Shown here in pieces: positions 1-9,720 of a DNA stretch of 23,714 nt (its first letter is position 1; the number at the start of each line of letters is the position of its first letter). This DNA comes from Mnemiopsis leidyi. Taxonomy: Eukaryota; Ctenophora; Tentaculata; Lobata; Bolinopsidae. The notes under the pieces are model-generated. The model did no database searches. It was not told the origin of the DNA and worked only from the letters and a program-made list of their open reading frames with translations. The translations under genes and the position numbers were made by a program. The stretch lies in NCBI GenBank assembly GCA_000226015.1, contig JH154988.1:614658-638371 (forward strand). Direction: 5' to 3'.

Positions 1-67
1 TAATACCACTGGAGTGGTATTACTTTAGTAATACCATTATAGTAATTACACTCCAGTGGTATTACTA
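1..67. repeat. AT-rich palindromic repeat at window edge
   Basis: Positions 1-22 form two 10-base inverted arms (TAATACCACT / AGTGGTATTA) around a 2-base centre. A looser copy of the same palindrome lies at about 43-67, and more GTAATAC-like words lie between them. This could be the end of a small inverted-repeat element cut by the window edge, or simple palindromic repeat DNA; no target duplication can be checked. Confidence 0.5.
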
Positions 68-341
68 CGGTGTAATTACTATATTAATTTTACTGAAAAA
101 TTAGCAAAGTAATACAACTGAAGTTGAATAATAGTAGTTAGTAGTTAGATAGCTCCTCTAACAAGGAAATGTCCACACTTTACGTAACGGTCACTAGTTT
201 TAGTGGGTCACGTAATGGGTTTCTACTTGCGGATTTGTCCCCTTGATTTCAATACGGTGAATATGTGGGGAGTAGAACAGATATGTGACCGGGTGGGGGT
301 GCTTGTCCCCAGGCGGTATAAGGTAGTATTGATTTTAAAGA

Positions 342-2976
342 TCACTGATATATACTTTGGGAGTTAAGCGACAGATATAGATTCAGATAACAGTTTTGTT
401 GCGTTTCAAACAATTGTATCGCTAGCTCTTTTAGCGTCATATCAATAAAATAGTCTTCATGATGTACGGTGTACGACATAATATAATCTAAGTTCATCGT
501 GAACATCATTTCATCAAGTTCAACCCTACTTTTGGAAGCTACAAAATTGGTGAAACAATCTAATTAAAAAGAAACAAACCGAATATCTTTGAGATCAGCA
601 GGCTGCAAGGTGCGGTTCCCAGTCACCAAGTTACTGAGAGTGTTGAAGAGGTCATGTGTCAAGATACTGAAGTAGCCTTGTATCAACCTGTCTACTTCGG
701 ATGTGTTCTTCTTGCCATACTCCTTGTCTACTGCACCTGTACATTGTATTTACATTGTATTTAAATTGTGTGTACATTGTGTGTACATTGTATTTACATT
801 GTTTGTACAATGTATTTAGATTGTATTTACATTTTGTGTACATTGTATTTATATTGAATGTACGTTGTATTTACATAGTGTGTACTACATCAAGAGGTAA
901 CAGAAGCTTCTACGTACTAGCGAAACTTAACAAAATCTAACACAGGTATTATAACTTGTTTATACTTAGAAATAAGTACAGTAAGATGATTACCACATAG
1001 TTGGTTGTATCTGATAATATCTCCCCTAGTTACAGGAAACATTTCACCCTGGGGATCAACGACCGTACTCCCCGTCACATACACATCGTACACTGTTGAA
1101 CCTGGATATTGTTTAGTGTAGATTAAACTCTAGTTAGAAGGGGCTAAAATAACCACGTTTTTTACCATTTGGCCTACGTCCGGGTTTCAAGGTCAAATGT
1201 TCAGAAATTTTTCCATAATCATGGTCAAGTTCTTTTACCTTTGACCATTGGGTAAATTCCAAGGTATCATGTTCATGGTCAGTGTCTTACCCGACCCCAT
1301 AATTACTTAGTTAGATTAAAAGAAGTGCATATTACAAGTTCAGTTAAATAACAAGAATTATTTAATCTAATCTAGAATGTAAACGAAAATGTTACCTTTT
1401 GTTTTAAGGATCATATCAGCAGAGCAGGCGATATAAGACTGCTTGTAATTCAGTGTTGTCATATCGTTTACCTGCAACAGATTAACATAGAGTGATAGTA
1501 TTATCACACAAGTAAATGGATCGATTGCGACTCTGCAAATAAAGGAGTGGTACTGAGATGAAGTTGAGAGATGCCAAATAGGATAAACCGTCCAATCCAA
1601 TGATTTACAAAATATCGTGGTGGAATCGAACAAGATACAAAAAGTAGATGACATCTCGAAGTTACTAACCGTGACGTAGAAGAGAGGGTAACTCTGAGTA
1701 AACTGAGAATGACAGAGAGCAGCCAGACACAGCACGTAGCTGCACTGCCGGGATATGGGAGGAGTGCACTGCAGCAAGATCCGCTTCTTCAGCAACAACA
1801 TCTTCCAGAGTGTGAATATCTGAACTCCTGGGTATCAAGTTTTAATTACTAGATTATTTGAATACAGTTGGTATTCACAAATGTATCAAATTGCAAACTC
1901 TAGTATTAAGTATGTTGACTGTGTTTGAATCGTCTTAACTAGCTTCATATATTTCACTTCTGCAGTCTGCACTTATTCAATTAGTTGTATTTGAAGTATT
2001 GTAATAGTTCAGTTATTAATAAAAGATACAATTTCGAGAGATAAATAATAGATTGGTGATCTAAGAATCGTATTATCCCTAACATCTAAAAAGAAAAGTA
2101 AAAGCAGACAAACCTTGAGACTTGAAGAGATCGTACATGCTACCGACAGTATTTGATTTCAACTCCAGGGATACTGGCACGCTAAAACTCTGATTGTACT
2201 CCGCAAAGTACTGAATGAGCGGTTCGTACGCGCCGGGTCGCTCTACACTTTCTTGCGCTAACTCTACCAACTTTTCCTCGTGTTGGGACAAAGCCAGATA
2301 ATTGGAACTTATAACTCCAACACTTTTCATACGTGCTCCACGCTCTGCAGAGTTGTCAACCTGTGAGCTGTGGTTTTCAGTTTTAATTTGGCACCTCCAG
2401 AAGATTACAATTTAGAAGAAATTTCATAGTCTGTACTCGATGAAAATGCCAGCGGAGAAAGTAATTTAAAAACTGAAAGTGTAAAATAAATGGTAAGAAT
2501 ATGTGTTACAGATTTAATAGGTCACCTGTTTCATGATGTAAGCAGCTAAACCGAAAGAGTTTGCTAACTCGAATATCATGATGTCGTGTTGGACATTGTG
2601 AGCTCCACTAGGAAGTGCTTTAAACTCCACACCAGCCAGGGAGTAAATTTCTGGATACTTCCACTCGACCACATTTCCTGGTTAAGTTAGATATGATACC
2701 AAATATGGCAAATATAAATCCTGCAAATTTTAGAGCGTGTTTGTTCTTTGGCTGAAAAAGAGCAGTAAAATTGTTCTCTATGTTAGGTCTAAATATGCTT
2801 GATGAATGATGATTACAGAAGAAATACTAAGTACCTGCTCTGGTGTCGAAAGCGACAACGAAGATTGAGAGAAGTTTAGGATCGCAAGAGACGAAAGGAG
2901 GACTGAACTCGGCGTTGATAAGATCTGACTGCTCCTGTAACGTCAACAGTGGCTCACTTTCGTCAGAGCACTGCAT
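342..2976 (-). CDS. DENND11: DENND11 (LCHN) DENN-domain protein, complete, 8 exons
   Basis: Coding exons on the minus strand: 2835-2976, 2526-2677, 2114-2360, 1670-1827, 1396-1471, 994-1101, 580-730 and 342-525. All junctions are GT-AG, phases join without a stop, and the sum is 1218 nt (405 residues plus TGA). The protein resembles vertebrate DENND11/LCHN: SIFVVAFDTRAGNVVEW near residue 40, GVEFKALPSG, then ERGARMKSVGV (the family ERGARMKSVGI block), the LWKMLLLKKRILL segment (family ILWKFALLRKRIL), FYVTVND, and VYDVYV. The family belongs to the DENN superfamily, whose members act on Rab GTPases; a specific Rab target is not visible here. The start is the first ATG after an in-frame upstream stop in the same exon. 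The two C-terminal exons match the family only weakly, but they fit in phase. Intron 6 carries an 11-bp minisatellite. Confidence 0.88.
741..885. repeat. 11-bp minisatellite in DENND11 intron
   Basis: Thirteen consecutive 11-base units run from 741 to 883, followed by AC. The consensus is ACATTGTATTT, with GT-for-TT variants at the end of some units. The array begins only about 10 bases upstream, in transcript sense, of the acceptor of the DENND11 exon at 580-730. It therefore occupies the region where the branch point and pyrimidine tract should lie. Confidence 0.92.
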
Positions 2977-3550
2977 AGGACATCCAAAACAACCCTTCAG
3001 TTTTAACTACATGATCTACAAAAATGAGCATGTGCAGGTAAGAACACTGTAAAGGCGAAAGTAGTAACAGCCTGAATACTCAACTTGGGATAGATCGCAA
3101 ATCAATGATCATAGAATTTAAGAATTTAATTGCGAATCGATGGCCAAAAAGAAGCCTTTTAGCTGAGGCCACAAACTCTTAAGCAGATCAAATAAACTGT
3201 TTGAATTTAAAATTGAAACGTATGATACCGAATATCATTAAGGATTTCAACACGACTTATATTTCAAATTTATGAAAGAGTAATCCTCATAGTTAAATTT
3301 GGTACATCTGTCAAAAAATTTTAAAGACTGGATCTGTTGTAGTGTTGTTAGGTTGGATGAACTGTGTTACTCGGAGCATACATAATATATTGCAGCAAAA
3401 GTTTTCTGCAGTCCATGTTTACTATTGATCACTTTTTAGGCAATAGCATGACATTGCCTCATGACTCATCAGAACAATAAATTACATAAAAACAAACGTT
3501 ATAGCTCTAAAAACATCTTGAAAGTTCCCTTAACATGAACTTTAAAACGA
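2977..3550. other. Intergenic DENND11-PNO1, no gene seen
   Basis: This spacer lies between the DENND11 start and the PNO1 stop. It is AT-rich and holds the short DENND11 5' leader next to a possible 3' splice site at 3016-3029. I see no further coding exon, RNA gene or repeat. No canonical AATAAA was found just downstream of PNO1. Confidence 0.5.
3016..3029 (-). promoter_or_regulatory. Possible 3' splice site before DENND11 ATG
   Basis: Read on the minus strand, a pyrimidine-rich GCTCATTTTTGTAG ends at 3016, 39 nt before the ATG at 2976. It could close a 5'-UTR intron or accept a trans-spliced leader. The sequence alone does not decide between these. Confidence 0.35.
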
Positions 3551-4240
3551 TCAAAATCTTTCAGACATTCTACTTGCAACCGTCCTCATTTTCCCATATA
3601 CTTTAGCTGGAGGGCTACCCAAAATAAGATTACAAATGGCCGTCCTCGCAATCCTCATGTTTTGAAAGGATCCCAAAATGTGAATCTTGGAATCTGCCAA
3701 CACGATTCTGGTTTTAGTGACATTTTCAATGGTATACTTGGTTCTGCCTCCCTTACCTGCTATCCTGCCGATAGCTCTTGCTAAATGATCCCCCTTCAAG
3801 GTTTTAACGTCAGCAATTTCAAATGTCTCCAAAAATAAGTCATCAAGTCTGACTAATGCTAAGCAATCATCTATGTCGAACCCAAGGGTGAATGCTTTGA
3901 CAAAATCAGCAGCTTTTTGGATGGATCCTACATCAGCTGTCTCAGGAGAAGTCTTCAATTCGACAGTTCTGGTTTTGACATTAAATCTTACTTGAAGTTT
4001 AAGTTGCTCAACTATTGGGGTATACAACTTCATCCAGTTTTCCTTTAGAGGAGTATACCTATGAGGAGGAATCGGTACCTTTCTCATTTCATTCTTGTCC
4101 GACTTGAGCTTCTCCTTAGAAATAGGTGGAAATGATGGCTTTTTAAAGGACACATCTTCATCAAGCTCCATCTCTTCTGGCCGTGGACGCTTTTGTGCTG
4201 ATGAGCTTGCCTCTTCACCCATGGTCATAGGCTTAAACAT
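3551..4240 (-). CDS. PNO1: PNO1, KH-domain small-subunit assembly factor
   Basis: Single-exon frame of 229 residues, a little shorter than human PNO1. PNO1 (Dim2 in yeast) binds pre-40S particles next to the 3' end of the small-subunit rRNA and partners the endonuclease NOB1 in the nucleolus and cytoplasm. The N-terminal 55 residues are charged and low complexity. After that come a divergent KH fold (about 65-150) and the canonical KH domain (about 150-215), with [14 protein letters not shown] at 160-173 containing the GxxG-type loop, then [11 protein letters not shown] and the conserved C-terminal [15 protein letters not shown]. Codon 1 is the first ATG after an upstream pyrimidine tract ending in CAG, leaving a leader of only 13 nt. 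The lack of introns contrasts with the intron-rich RPTOR and DENND11. It is complete and intact, with no sign of a processed pseudogene such as a poly(A) tail. Confidence 0.96.
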   Translation of the reverse strand: MFKPMTMGEEASSSAQKRPRPEEMELDEDVSFKKPSFPPISKEKLKSDKNEMRKVPIPPHRYTPLKENWMKLYTPIVEQLKLQVRFNVKTRTVELKTSPETADVGSIQKAADFVKAFTLGFDIDDCLALVRLDDLFLETFEIADVKTLKGDHLARAIGRIAGKGGRTKYTIENVTKTRIVLADSKIHILGSFQNMRIARTAICNLILGSPPAKVYGKMRTVASRMSERF

Positions 4241-4253
4241 TATAGGTTAATTG

Positions 4254-4275
4254 CTGATAGAAATTGGGAAATTTA
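4254..4275 (-). promoter_or_regulatory. 3' splice-site-like motif before PNO1 ATG
   Basis: On the minus strand a TTTCCCAATTTCTATCAG motif ends at 4254, 13 nt before the PNO1 start codon at 4240. It looks like a good acceptor. It may end a 5'-UTR intron, or accept a spliced leader if this lineage trans-splices. Confidence 0.5.
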
Positions 4276-4617
4276 ACTAAGTAAGAATGTTTGATCATTG
4301 ATACACATTTGCCATTGCTTTACTGTTCTATTACAAAATTTTCATTGGCTAAGACAAGAAAGTGTGAAAAGACATGATTTTTTAATTTTTGACTCAAAAA
4401 AAATAAATCAGCTTTCAAAAATTGTTCCCACTTACTGCAATACATTCTGTACAATCGCATTTCAAAAATAAAATAAAAGTCATATTTCTGTACTTCATGC
4501 AGCAAAAACAAGCAAAAATTAACTTGCATTTAATAATACATTCATATTTTTATATATACTTTACAAGCAATTAAACATTTCAAAGATGTTGTCATACTAT
4601 AAATAGCAAATGCCATC

Positions 4618-4623
4618 TTTATT
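4618..4623 (-). promoter_or_regulatory. COG3 polyadenylation signal AATAAA
   Basis: A canonical AATAAA in transcript sense lies about 80 nt downstream of the COG3 stop codon at 4702-4704 and well upstream of the PNO1 start. It is the best candidate for COG3 3'-end formation. Confidence 0.6.
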
Positions 4624-4701
4624 CTCATGCAAACTTTTAGCCCCAAAATTTCTGGCTGTTTTAACATTTACAGGTTCACAGAGCAATGCATGTAACTACA
4701 C

Positions 4702-7030
4702 TTAATTATAAGCCAGTGTCATAGTGAGTTGTTCTGGAGAGGGACAATTAATGATAAACTTATCTTCCTCCTCCATCTTATCAATGACTTTTCTTAAGTT
4801 ACAAAACTGATTAAGAATTTGACCTCTGATTGGCCTGAAGAGAATGGCTTCAGTATCAGGATTGGCAAGATAAAGATTCATTGTCTTTTTTATACCAGGT
4901 AACTTGCTTGATATCCTTTGTGTAGTCTCTGATACTACATTTCTACACTGTTCCATAGTTGGGGGAGTTGCAGAGGTTTCGATAGTTGCAAGGAAGGCAT
5001 GTATTGGAGATGAAAGCATTGTTGCAGCAGTTGTTATAAAATCTGTGCATGCCTGAAAGGACAAAAATGTAAGATTTTAAGTATACTTACAATTTATTTA
5101 AACAATTAACTTGACTGGCTAATGTGGAAAGACAACTTGACAACAGTTTGCAAATTTACACATAAAATTCATGCACTCTAGCATTAAGTCTTACCTCTTT
5201 AAGATTTATGTCAACATCTTTTTTGCTGTCTAGCACTTTCTTTGTTAGCTGAGGGGCTCCTTGGAATAGAAATTCCAGTAAAGCATTATTTGAGCTTAGA
5301 GAAAGGATCCTATTTTTATTTGTCATGAGACTTGAAGCAGCAATCTTAAGATTGGTAAAATCAAGGGACACTTCATTGACTGAAAAATTTACATCAAAAG
5401 GAGCAATTTGCTCTCTGATAATAAGAAGATGCTTGATGAGAAACAACTGGGAGTCTATCAGGGAGCTCTTTTCAACTATTGACAGGGTAGCAGTCTTCAA
5501 AGAATCAATGCATGCTGCTAGGCACTCTTGGGCTAAACTTTCAAACACTGATCTGTTAGTGCAGCGGTATAGTTTGCTAAGGCAAATAAGGCTTCTTCTT
5601 ACAGTGGGATACCACATGGCATATTGATTAGACAGGTCCTCACTCAATTTTGATGGATATGCCAAGTCACCAGATGAAGGTAAAAAGTTTGTTATGTCAG
5701 ATTGGATGTAAGCCTGTGTGCGATAACTCAGCCTTTCTTGGGCATCTTCAAGCATTTGAAGTGCTAAATGTCCAAATGCCTCTAAGCATTCCCCCTTTGT
5801 ATTAACATGATCATCAAATATATCATTCTTCAAAACACTGCAGATATCTGCTAATAGATCAAATCTTTGAACCTGTTGGATGATCATGGGTCGGAAGTAG
5901 TCATACAATTGGGAAGACAAGCTTTCTAGCAACCCCTGTAGAATGAGATCAGAACGAGAGAAAAATGTGTGGTACAAGGAATGCTCATCTTCACAGATTC
6001 TTATCAAAGCCATGCAACTTGTTCTGATGAAAGTGCAATAATCTTTATCATGGAGTTTGTACAACCTTTCCAATTCCAGATTTATTATTGGTAAAATCAA
6101 TGATTGCCTTTGATAGCAGTAGCAAGTGTAGCAATCTTGCATAACCTGTAAATACTCTGGGTTTTTCTCACTTCTGTCTTCAATCTGCTCCATTAAAGCC
6201 TTAATCCGTGGACCTTGAGACTGAAACTTAGAATAGAGCTGAGCAAATGATGGATCACTGAGGACTACAACTTCTGATCCTGATATGGATGATAAAGCAG
6301 CAGCCGAAGTTGATCTTATGGCATTGACTATGTAGGAGCGCAGTAATGTCAAAGCTCTGACAAGACATTGCTGATATTTTGCTAAATAAATTGCTGACTC
6401 CTTATATTCAGGATGATCCTTCATGAACTCAACACACTCATCAATTTTAATCAGCATAGGAACAAATGCTTCCCCCATAACACTGATAGCACTACTGTTT
6501 AACTTTGTACCAATTCTGTCATGCTCAGTAAAGTATACAAGTTGCTGTGAAATACTTGTTCCAAGTTGCTCTAAATCTTGCTGATCTTGCATGAGAAGTT
6601 CACAGCTGTCATGGAGAGCCTCTGTTGTATGAGATACAGTACGGTACTGATTGCCAAGCAGTCTCAGGTGGTCTAGAGCCTTACTAATACCATTGAGGAC
6701 AGAATTGCACCGCCCATGATGATCTTTTAGACTATTGATGTAATCTCTATACTCCGACTCTTGATCTGATTCCATACCTCTTTCAACTGAATGAAACCAC
6801 TCATAAAATTGCTGAGCATTATTTATGACAGCTGACTTATCTTTATCTTCATTAGTAGAAATAAGATCAGATGATGGCAGGTCAATTGCTTCGTCAATTG
6901 AAGACCAAGTAGCAAGATCAACAACACAATCTTTCTGTTGTTCACTGATTGAAGTTGTAGTTTCCCACTTGGTCAATTTGTCCCTAACAAGTTTTGATTG
7001 GGCTGCATTTGTAGTTAGTTGAACCGCCAT
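4702..7030 (-). CDS. COG3: COG3, conserved oligomeric Golgi complex subunit 3
   Basis: Two coding exons, 5195-7030 (612 codons) and 4702-5052 (116 codons plus stop), separated by a 142-nt GT-AG intron; phase 0. The product has 728 residues, about 100 fewer than human COG3. COG3 (Sec34) is a lobe A subunit of the COG tether, which captures recycling vesicles at the Golgi. The N-terminal helical Sec34 region (about residues 75-230) contains QQFYEWFHSVERGMESDQES, HRGR-type and HLRLLGNQYRTVSHTTEALH segments typical of the family. The C-terminus reads GAPQLTKKVLDSKKDVD at the end of exon 1, then PTMEQCRN, MNLYLANPDTEAILFRPIR and the final CPSPEQLTM, all close to the vertebrate tail. The start at 7030 sits in a good context (ATCATGG); an in-frame ATG four codons upstream is possible. 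A MITE lies about 170 bp upstream. Confidence 0.95.
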
Positions 7031-7036
7031 GATATA

Positions 7037-7075
7037 CTGCAATCACAAGATCATTCCTGAAATAACAGATAGGTT
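7037..7075 (-). promoter_or_regulatory. Two 3' splice-site-like motifs before COG3 ATG
   Basis: On the minus strand a pyrimidine-rich CTATCTGTTATTTCAG ends at 7057, and a second GTGATTGCAG ends at 7037. They lie 26 and 6 nt before the ATG at 7030. Either could close a 5'-UTR intron or accept a spliced leader. Use of the inner site would remove the upstream in-frame ATG at 7042. Confidence 0.45.
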
Positions 7076-7200
7076 AAATGAAAAGTGCCAAATATCAAGT
7101 CAGATTTCTGGTTCAGCATAATGCCTATGCTCAATGCATGCTGAGTCGACCCACACTCTATATCAACTTACTCTTTGAGTGTAAAATATGAATGAATAAT

Positions 7201-7413
7201 TAGGAACGGTATTCTTGGGGAAGTGTCTCAAATTTTCGATACTTAAACACCTCATTCCTCAAAATTTATGGGCCCTAGCTTAGTTCTTGGTAGTGAAATA
7301 CTCTCAAATTGTCCTATGGATACAGATTAATCTCCAAAAACAAAGGTAGGAGCCTTACATTTAGAAAAATGGGGTTCAAAATTTGAGACACCTCCCCACG
7401 AACACCGTTCCTA
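7201..7413. mobile_element. MITE with about 37-bp terminal inverted repeats and TA duplication
   Basis: The left end (GGAACGGTATTCTTGGGG, continuing to about 7239) and the right end (about 7375-7411) are inverted copies with a few mismatches. They enclose about 135 bp of non-coding DNA, giving an element of 209 bp (7203-7411). It is flanked by TA at 7201-7202 and 7412-7413, the target duplication expected of Tc1/mariner-type elements. No transposase is present, so it would need a relative in trans. It sits upstream of COG3. Confidence 0.82.
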
Positions 7414-7680
7414 ATAAATAATGATGCCAGCATCATCACACATAATCACTCAAAAAAATAGCAATAAATTTACAATAAGATTGTTGTTTTTCTTTTTTTC
7501 TTGTTATGGCAAAGCAATAAAGAAATACCCCTGACGCAGGGAATCTGATCACTAGGTTTGCGTCCTAATGCCTCTGCAATTATCGATCAATGAATTCTGC
7601 GAATTAGCAATAAGAAAAACAAGTGAAAAAATAATCAAAGTTTTCATTAGTCATCAAACTGTGCATTTATTTTGTATTTT
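7414..7680. other. AT-rich spacer, nothing recognised
   Basis: AT-rich DNA between the MITE and the first SINE fragment, with runs of A and T. No reading frame or RNA gene is supported. Confidence 0.5.
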
Positions 7681-7765
7681 GTTACACCTGTACCCAGGCT
7701 TTTACCCTTATAATGAAGGGGCACCTGGAAGATTATAAACCTTAAAATGGAGACCTTTTAAATGG
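7681..7765 (-). mobile_element. SINE 3'-end fragment (same family as 9283-9530)
   Basis: In reverse orientation this matches the 3' part of the SINE at 9283-9530. It shares the word GTAAAAGCCTGGGTACAGGT (as its complement), then GAAGGGGCACCTGGAAGATT and a degraded GGAGACC box. The tRNA-like head is absent, so it is a 5'-truncated or decayed copy. Confidence 0.75.
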
Positions 7766-7835
7766 AGCATCTTTAAGTAAGCTATTGTGTCTAATTTTAT
7801 TTTCTAAATTAATTTACACCCTCAATTTTATTTAA

Positions 7836-7931
7836 AACTTCCTCAGAAATTTGCCAAAAATAACACTTTATATCGGTGAAACTTGTCGTGCACTGAAAAC
7901 TCATTTTGACGAGCACATGAAGACAAGTTGA
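7836..7931 (+). pseudogene. GIY-YIG endonuclease relic, possibly Penelope-like element
   Basis: A 31-codon frame between two stops (TAA at 7833 and TGA at 7929) includes LYIGETCRALKTHFDEH. This resembles the YIG-E-T-G-R-x-L-x-x-R-x-x-E-H core of GIY-YIG nucleases such as those at the C-terminus of Penelope-like retroelements. The usual Gly after ET is Cys, and the downstream Arg is His. No reverse transcriptase is nearby. Only a decayed fragment remains, and the short length leaves room for chance. Confidence 0.42.
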
Positions 7932-8750
7932 TCAGGTATGACTTAGGTCGGTTAACACCTCAGCAGTAGTCCCACATGCAAGATTACGTTGAAGAGCTGA
8001 TCAGTGTAGAGTATTAACATTTAAGAGTAATATGTATAGATGTAAGATTAAGGAGAGTCTGTTTATGCAACAGTATGATGATTGCAGTTTGATCTTGAAC
8101 GACAATTTGGCCTCTGTGCCCTTGTTCTTGTTCAGCCTGCCAACCCATCAAGATTAACTGAAGGGGCGGATTTTTCCCAGTTTTTGGTAGTGGCAGTAGC
8201 AGTTCTGTCAGCATGCTGCATACACCACTTAACATTCAAGAAATTATACAGCTTCATTATCAGTGTTTATCTTTTTCTGTAATCTTTGTATGATGTAGGC
8301 CTTTCTTATTATTTAAATATCGTTGTAGCAGCAATTATGCAGTAGCCACTGGTTTATCAATTGTGTGAGACTTCACTTTTTTAACAGTGTTTTGTTTCAT
8401 CAGTAATTATGTTTTATTAGATAAGATTTAGTCTTTTGTTTATACGGTAGTATAGTTGTTTATGGATTGTGCTTGTTGCCTGTCACCTGACAATAAACTT
8501 TCAGCCAGAAGATGACAGGTGTTAAACCTTTTAAAATATTGCAGAAGTGTCTAATTTGTTACAGAAAAGATGCTTACCTACATTATAGTCCTATTCATAA
8601 TGAAAGTTATTCAGTTCATTCTGCATTATAAAGCTAAAGCTGAAATTGTTACAGGTGTACTTCACCTACCCCGGGGGCTACTATGCGGCTAGAATAAATT
8701 TTTCCAGCCACCATTGGTGAATCTCGCAAAGGGCTCTGGTTAGAGCAAAG
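7932..8750. other. Intergenic, no gene seen
   Basis: AT-rich DNA between the GIY-YIG relic and the second SINE copy. The longest frames (around 8014-8282) overlap on both strands and resemble nothing. The stretch may contain more decayed element sequence, but I cannot identify it. Confidence 0.45.
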
Positions 8751-8930
8751 CTTTTACAGTTATACTGAAGGGGCTCCTAGAAGATTCTAGATATTTTAAC
8801 GGAGACCCTCCTCATTTAACCCTCAATCACAGTTTCCGGGTCATTCGGCTGAGTCGACCGGAGAAGATTGCAAGGGCAAATGCCCTTAGCGCACTCTTCT
8901 ACGTTTGGCCGATCTGGGAATCGGAGTTCA
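8751..8930 (-). mobile_element. SINE copy, reverse orientation, head disrupted
   Basis: This is a reverse-complement match to the body and 3' tail of the SINE at 9283-9530. It contains the complements of GGGTTAAATGAGGAGGGTCTC, of the AGTGCGCTAAGGGCATTTGCC box, and of the CGGTCGACTCAGCCGAATGA block. Similarity ends near 8926, at the point where the tRNA-like B box would be. The sequence there switches to an unrelated 72-bp tandem duplication. Confidence 0.82.
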
Positions 8931-9062
8931 GATGTAAAAAAATTAAGAAGTTCAATGGTCACGATCCCCCTGGTATCGTTTGAGGGTCCTGATGAGGGTC
9001 CTGATGTAAAAAAATTAAGAAGTTCAATGGTCACAATCCCCCTGGTATCGTTTGAGGGTCCT
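8931..9062. repeat. 72-bp tandem duplication next to SINE
   Basis: Unit 1 is 8931-9002. Unit 2 is 9003-9062, lacking the last 12 bases. The shared 60 bases begin GATGTAAAAAAATTAAGAAG and differ by one base (CACGATCC versus CACAATCC). The near identity points to a recent duplication. It replaces the expected tRNA-like head of the adjoining SINE copy. Confidence 0.92.
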
Positions 9063-9282
9063 CGAAGACCACTGAAGTGCCTCTAAAGCTTTAAATAGCA
9101 GAAAAGCAATGGTCCATCGACACTCTGTAACAGTGCAGGTAAGCTGCTAACTCTCATAACATTTAAGTGGAACCAGCTAAAAATCGATTGTTACACTGGT
9201 CCATGACAAGGTGCAAATAAGCGAGGAAGATTTTGCACAAATCTTCAACCTTGTCTGGTGTCAAAGATTATTAACAACATTA

Positions 9283-9530
9283 TGGGTTGGTGGTGTAGTG
9301 GTATCAACCCCGACTTTCTATGCAGAAGATCGGTGGTTCGATTCCCTGATCCGTCAATCCTAGAGGAGTGCGCTAAGGGCATTTGCCTATGCAATCTTCT
9401 TCGGTCGACTCAGCCGAATGACCGGGAAACCGTGATTGAGGGTTAAATGAGGAGGGTCTCCGTTAAAAGATCTAGAATCTTCCTGGAGCCCCTTCAGTAT
9501 AACTGTAAAAGCCTGGGTACAGGTGTAACA
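9283..9530 (+). mobile_element. tRNA-derived SINE, full-length copy
   Basis: The head carries RNA polymerase III internal promoter boxes: A box TGGTGTAGTGG at 9291-9301 and a perfect B box GGTTCGATTCC at 9335-9345, 33 bp apart as in a tRNA gene. A tRNA-unrelated body follows, containing GAGTGCGCTAAGGGCATTTG and CGGTCGACTCAGCCGAATGA. The 3' tail GTAAAAGCCTGGGTACAGGT is shared with the copy at 7681 and is followed by A-rich ACAAATACAAATATAAATAC. The acceptor stem does not pair, so this is not a working tRNA gene. Confidence 0.85.
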
Positions 9531-9637
9531 AATACAAATATAAATACAATTCTTCCTAGAACTTCACTTGACACATTCCAAAAATGAAAAATGTTAACCA
9601 CATTTTAAGATATCTATATCATATCTTTCTTAAAATT

Positions 9638-9720
9638 GACGAGATGATATCCGTCTAACGTTCTTGCAGGAGAGCAGCAAGCTAGTGCTGCGAGCCGCGC
9701 GCGAGTCGGGTAACACCTTG
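9638..9720. repeat. GC-rich dispersed repeat, copy 1
   Basis: It starts TTGACGAGATGATATCCGTC, continues with TAACGTTCT, and ends CGAGTCGGGTAACACC. It shares both ends, but not the middle, with the copy at 10121-10197. The region is more GC-rich than its surroundings and includes CGCGCGCG runs out to about 9800. It is probably part of an unrecognised repeat family. Confidence 0.6.

Noticed and set aside
652..940. Overlapping frames on both strands rich in Tyr/Cys/Leu
   Set aside because: They are by-products of the 11-bp repeat, which is open in several frames, and of the DENND11 exon next to it.
4320..4529. 69-codon minus-strand frame between COG3 and PNO1
   Set aside because: It is AT-rich, Phe/Leu-rich and without similarity; it lies in the COG3-PNO1 spacer.
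5325..5627. 100-codon plus-strand frame
   Set aside because: It is an antisense shadow of the long COG3 exon.
9284..9356. tRNA gene
   Set aside because: The A and B boxes are good, but the acceptor stem does not pair and the segment continues into a repeated SINE body.
8816..9446. Small coding frames on both strands
   Set aside because: They lie within SINE copies and the 72-bp duplication; the same peptide appears in two places only because the repeat does.
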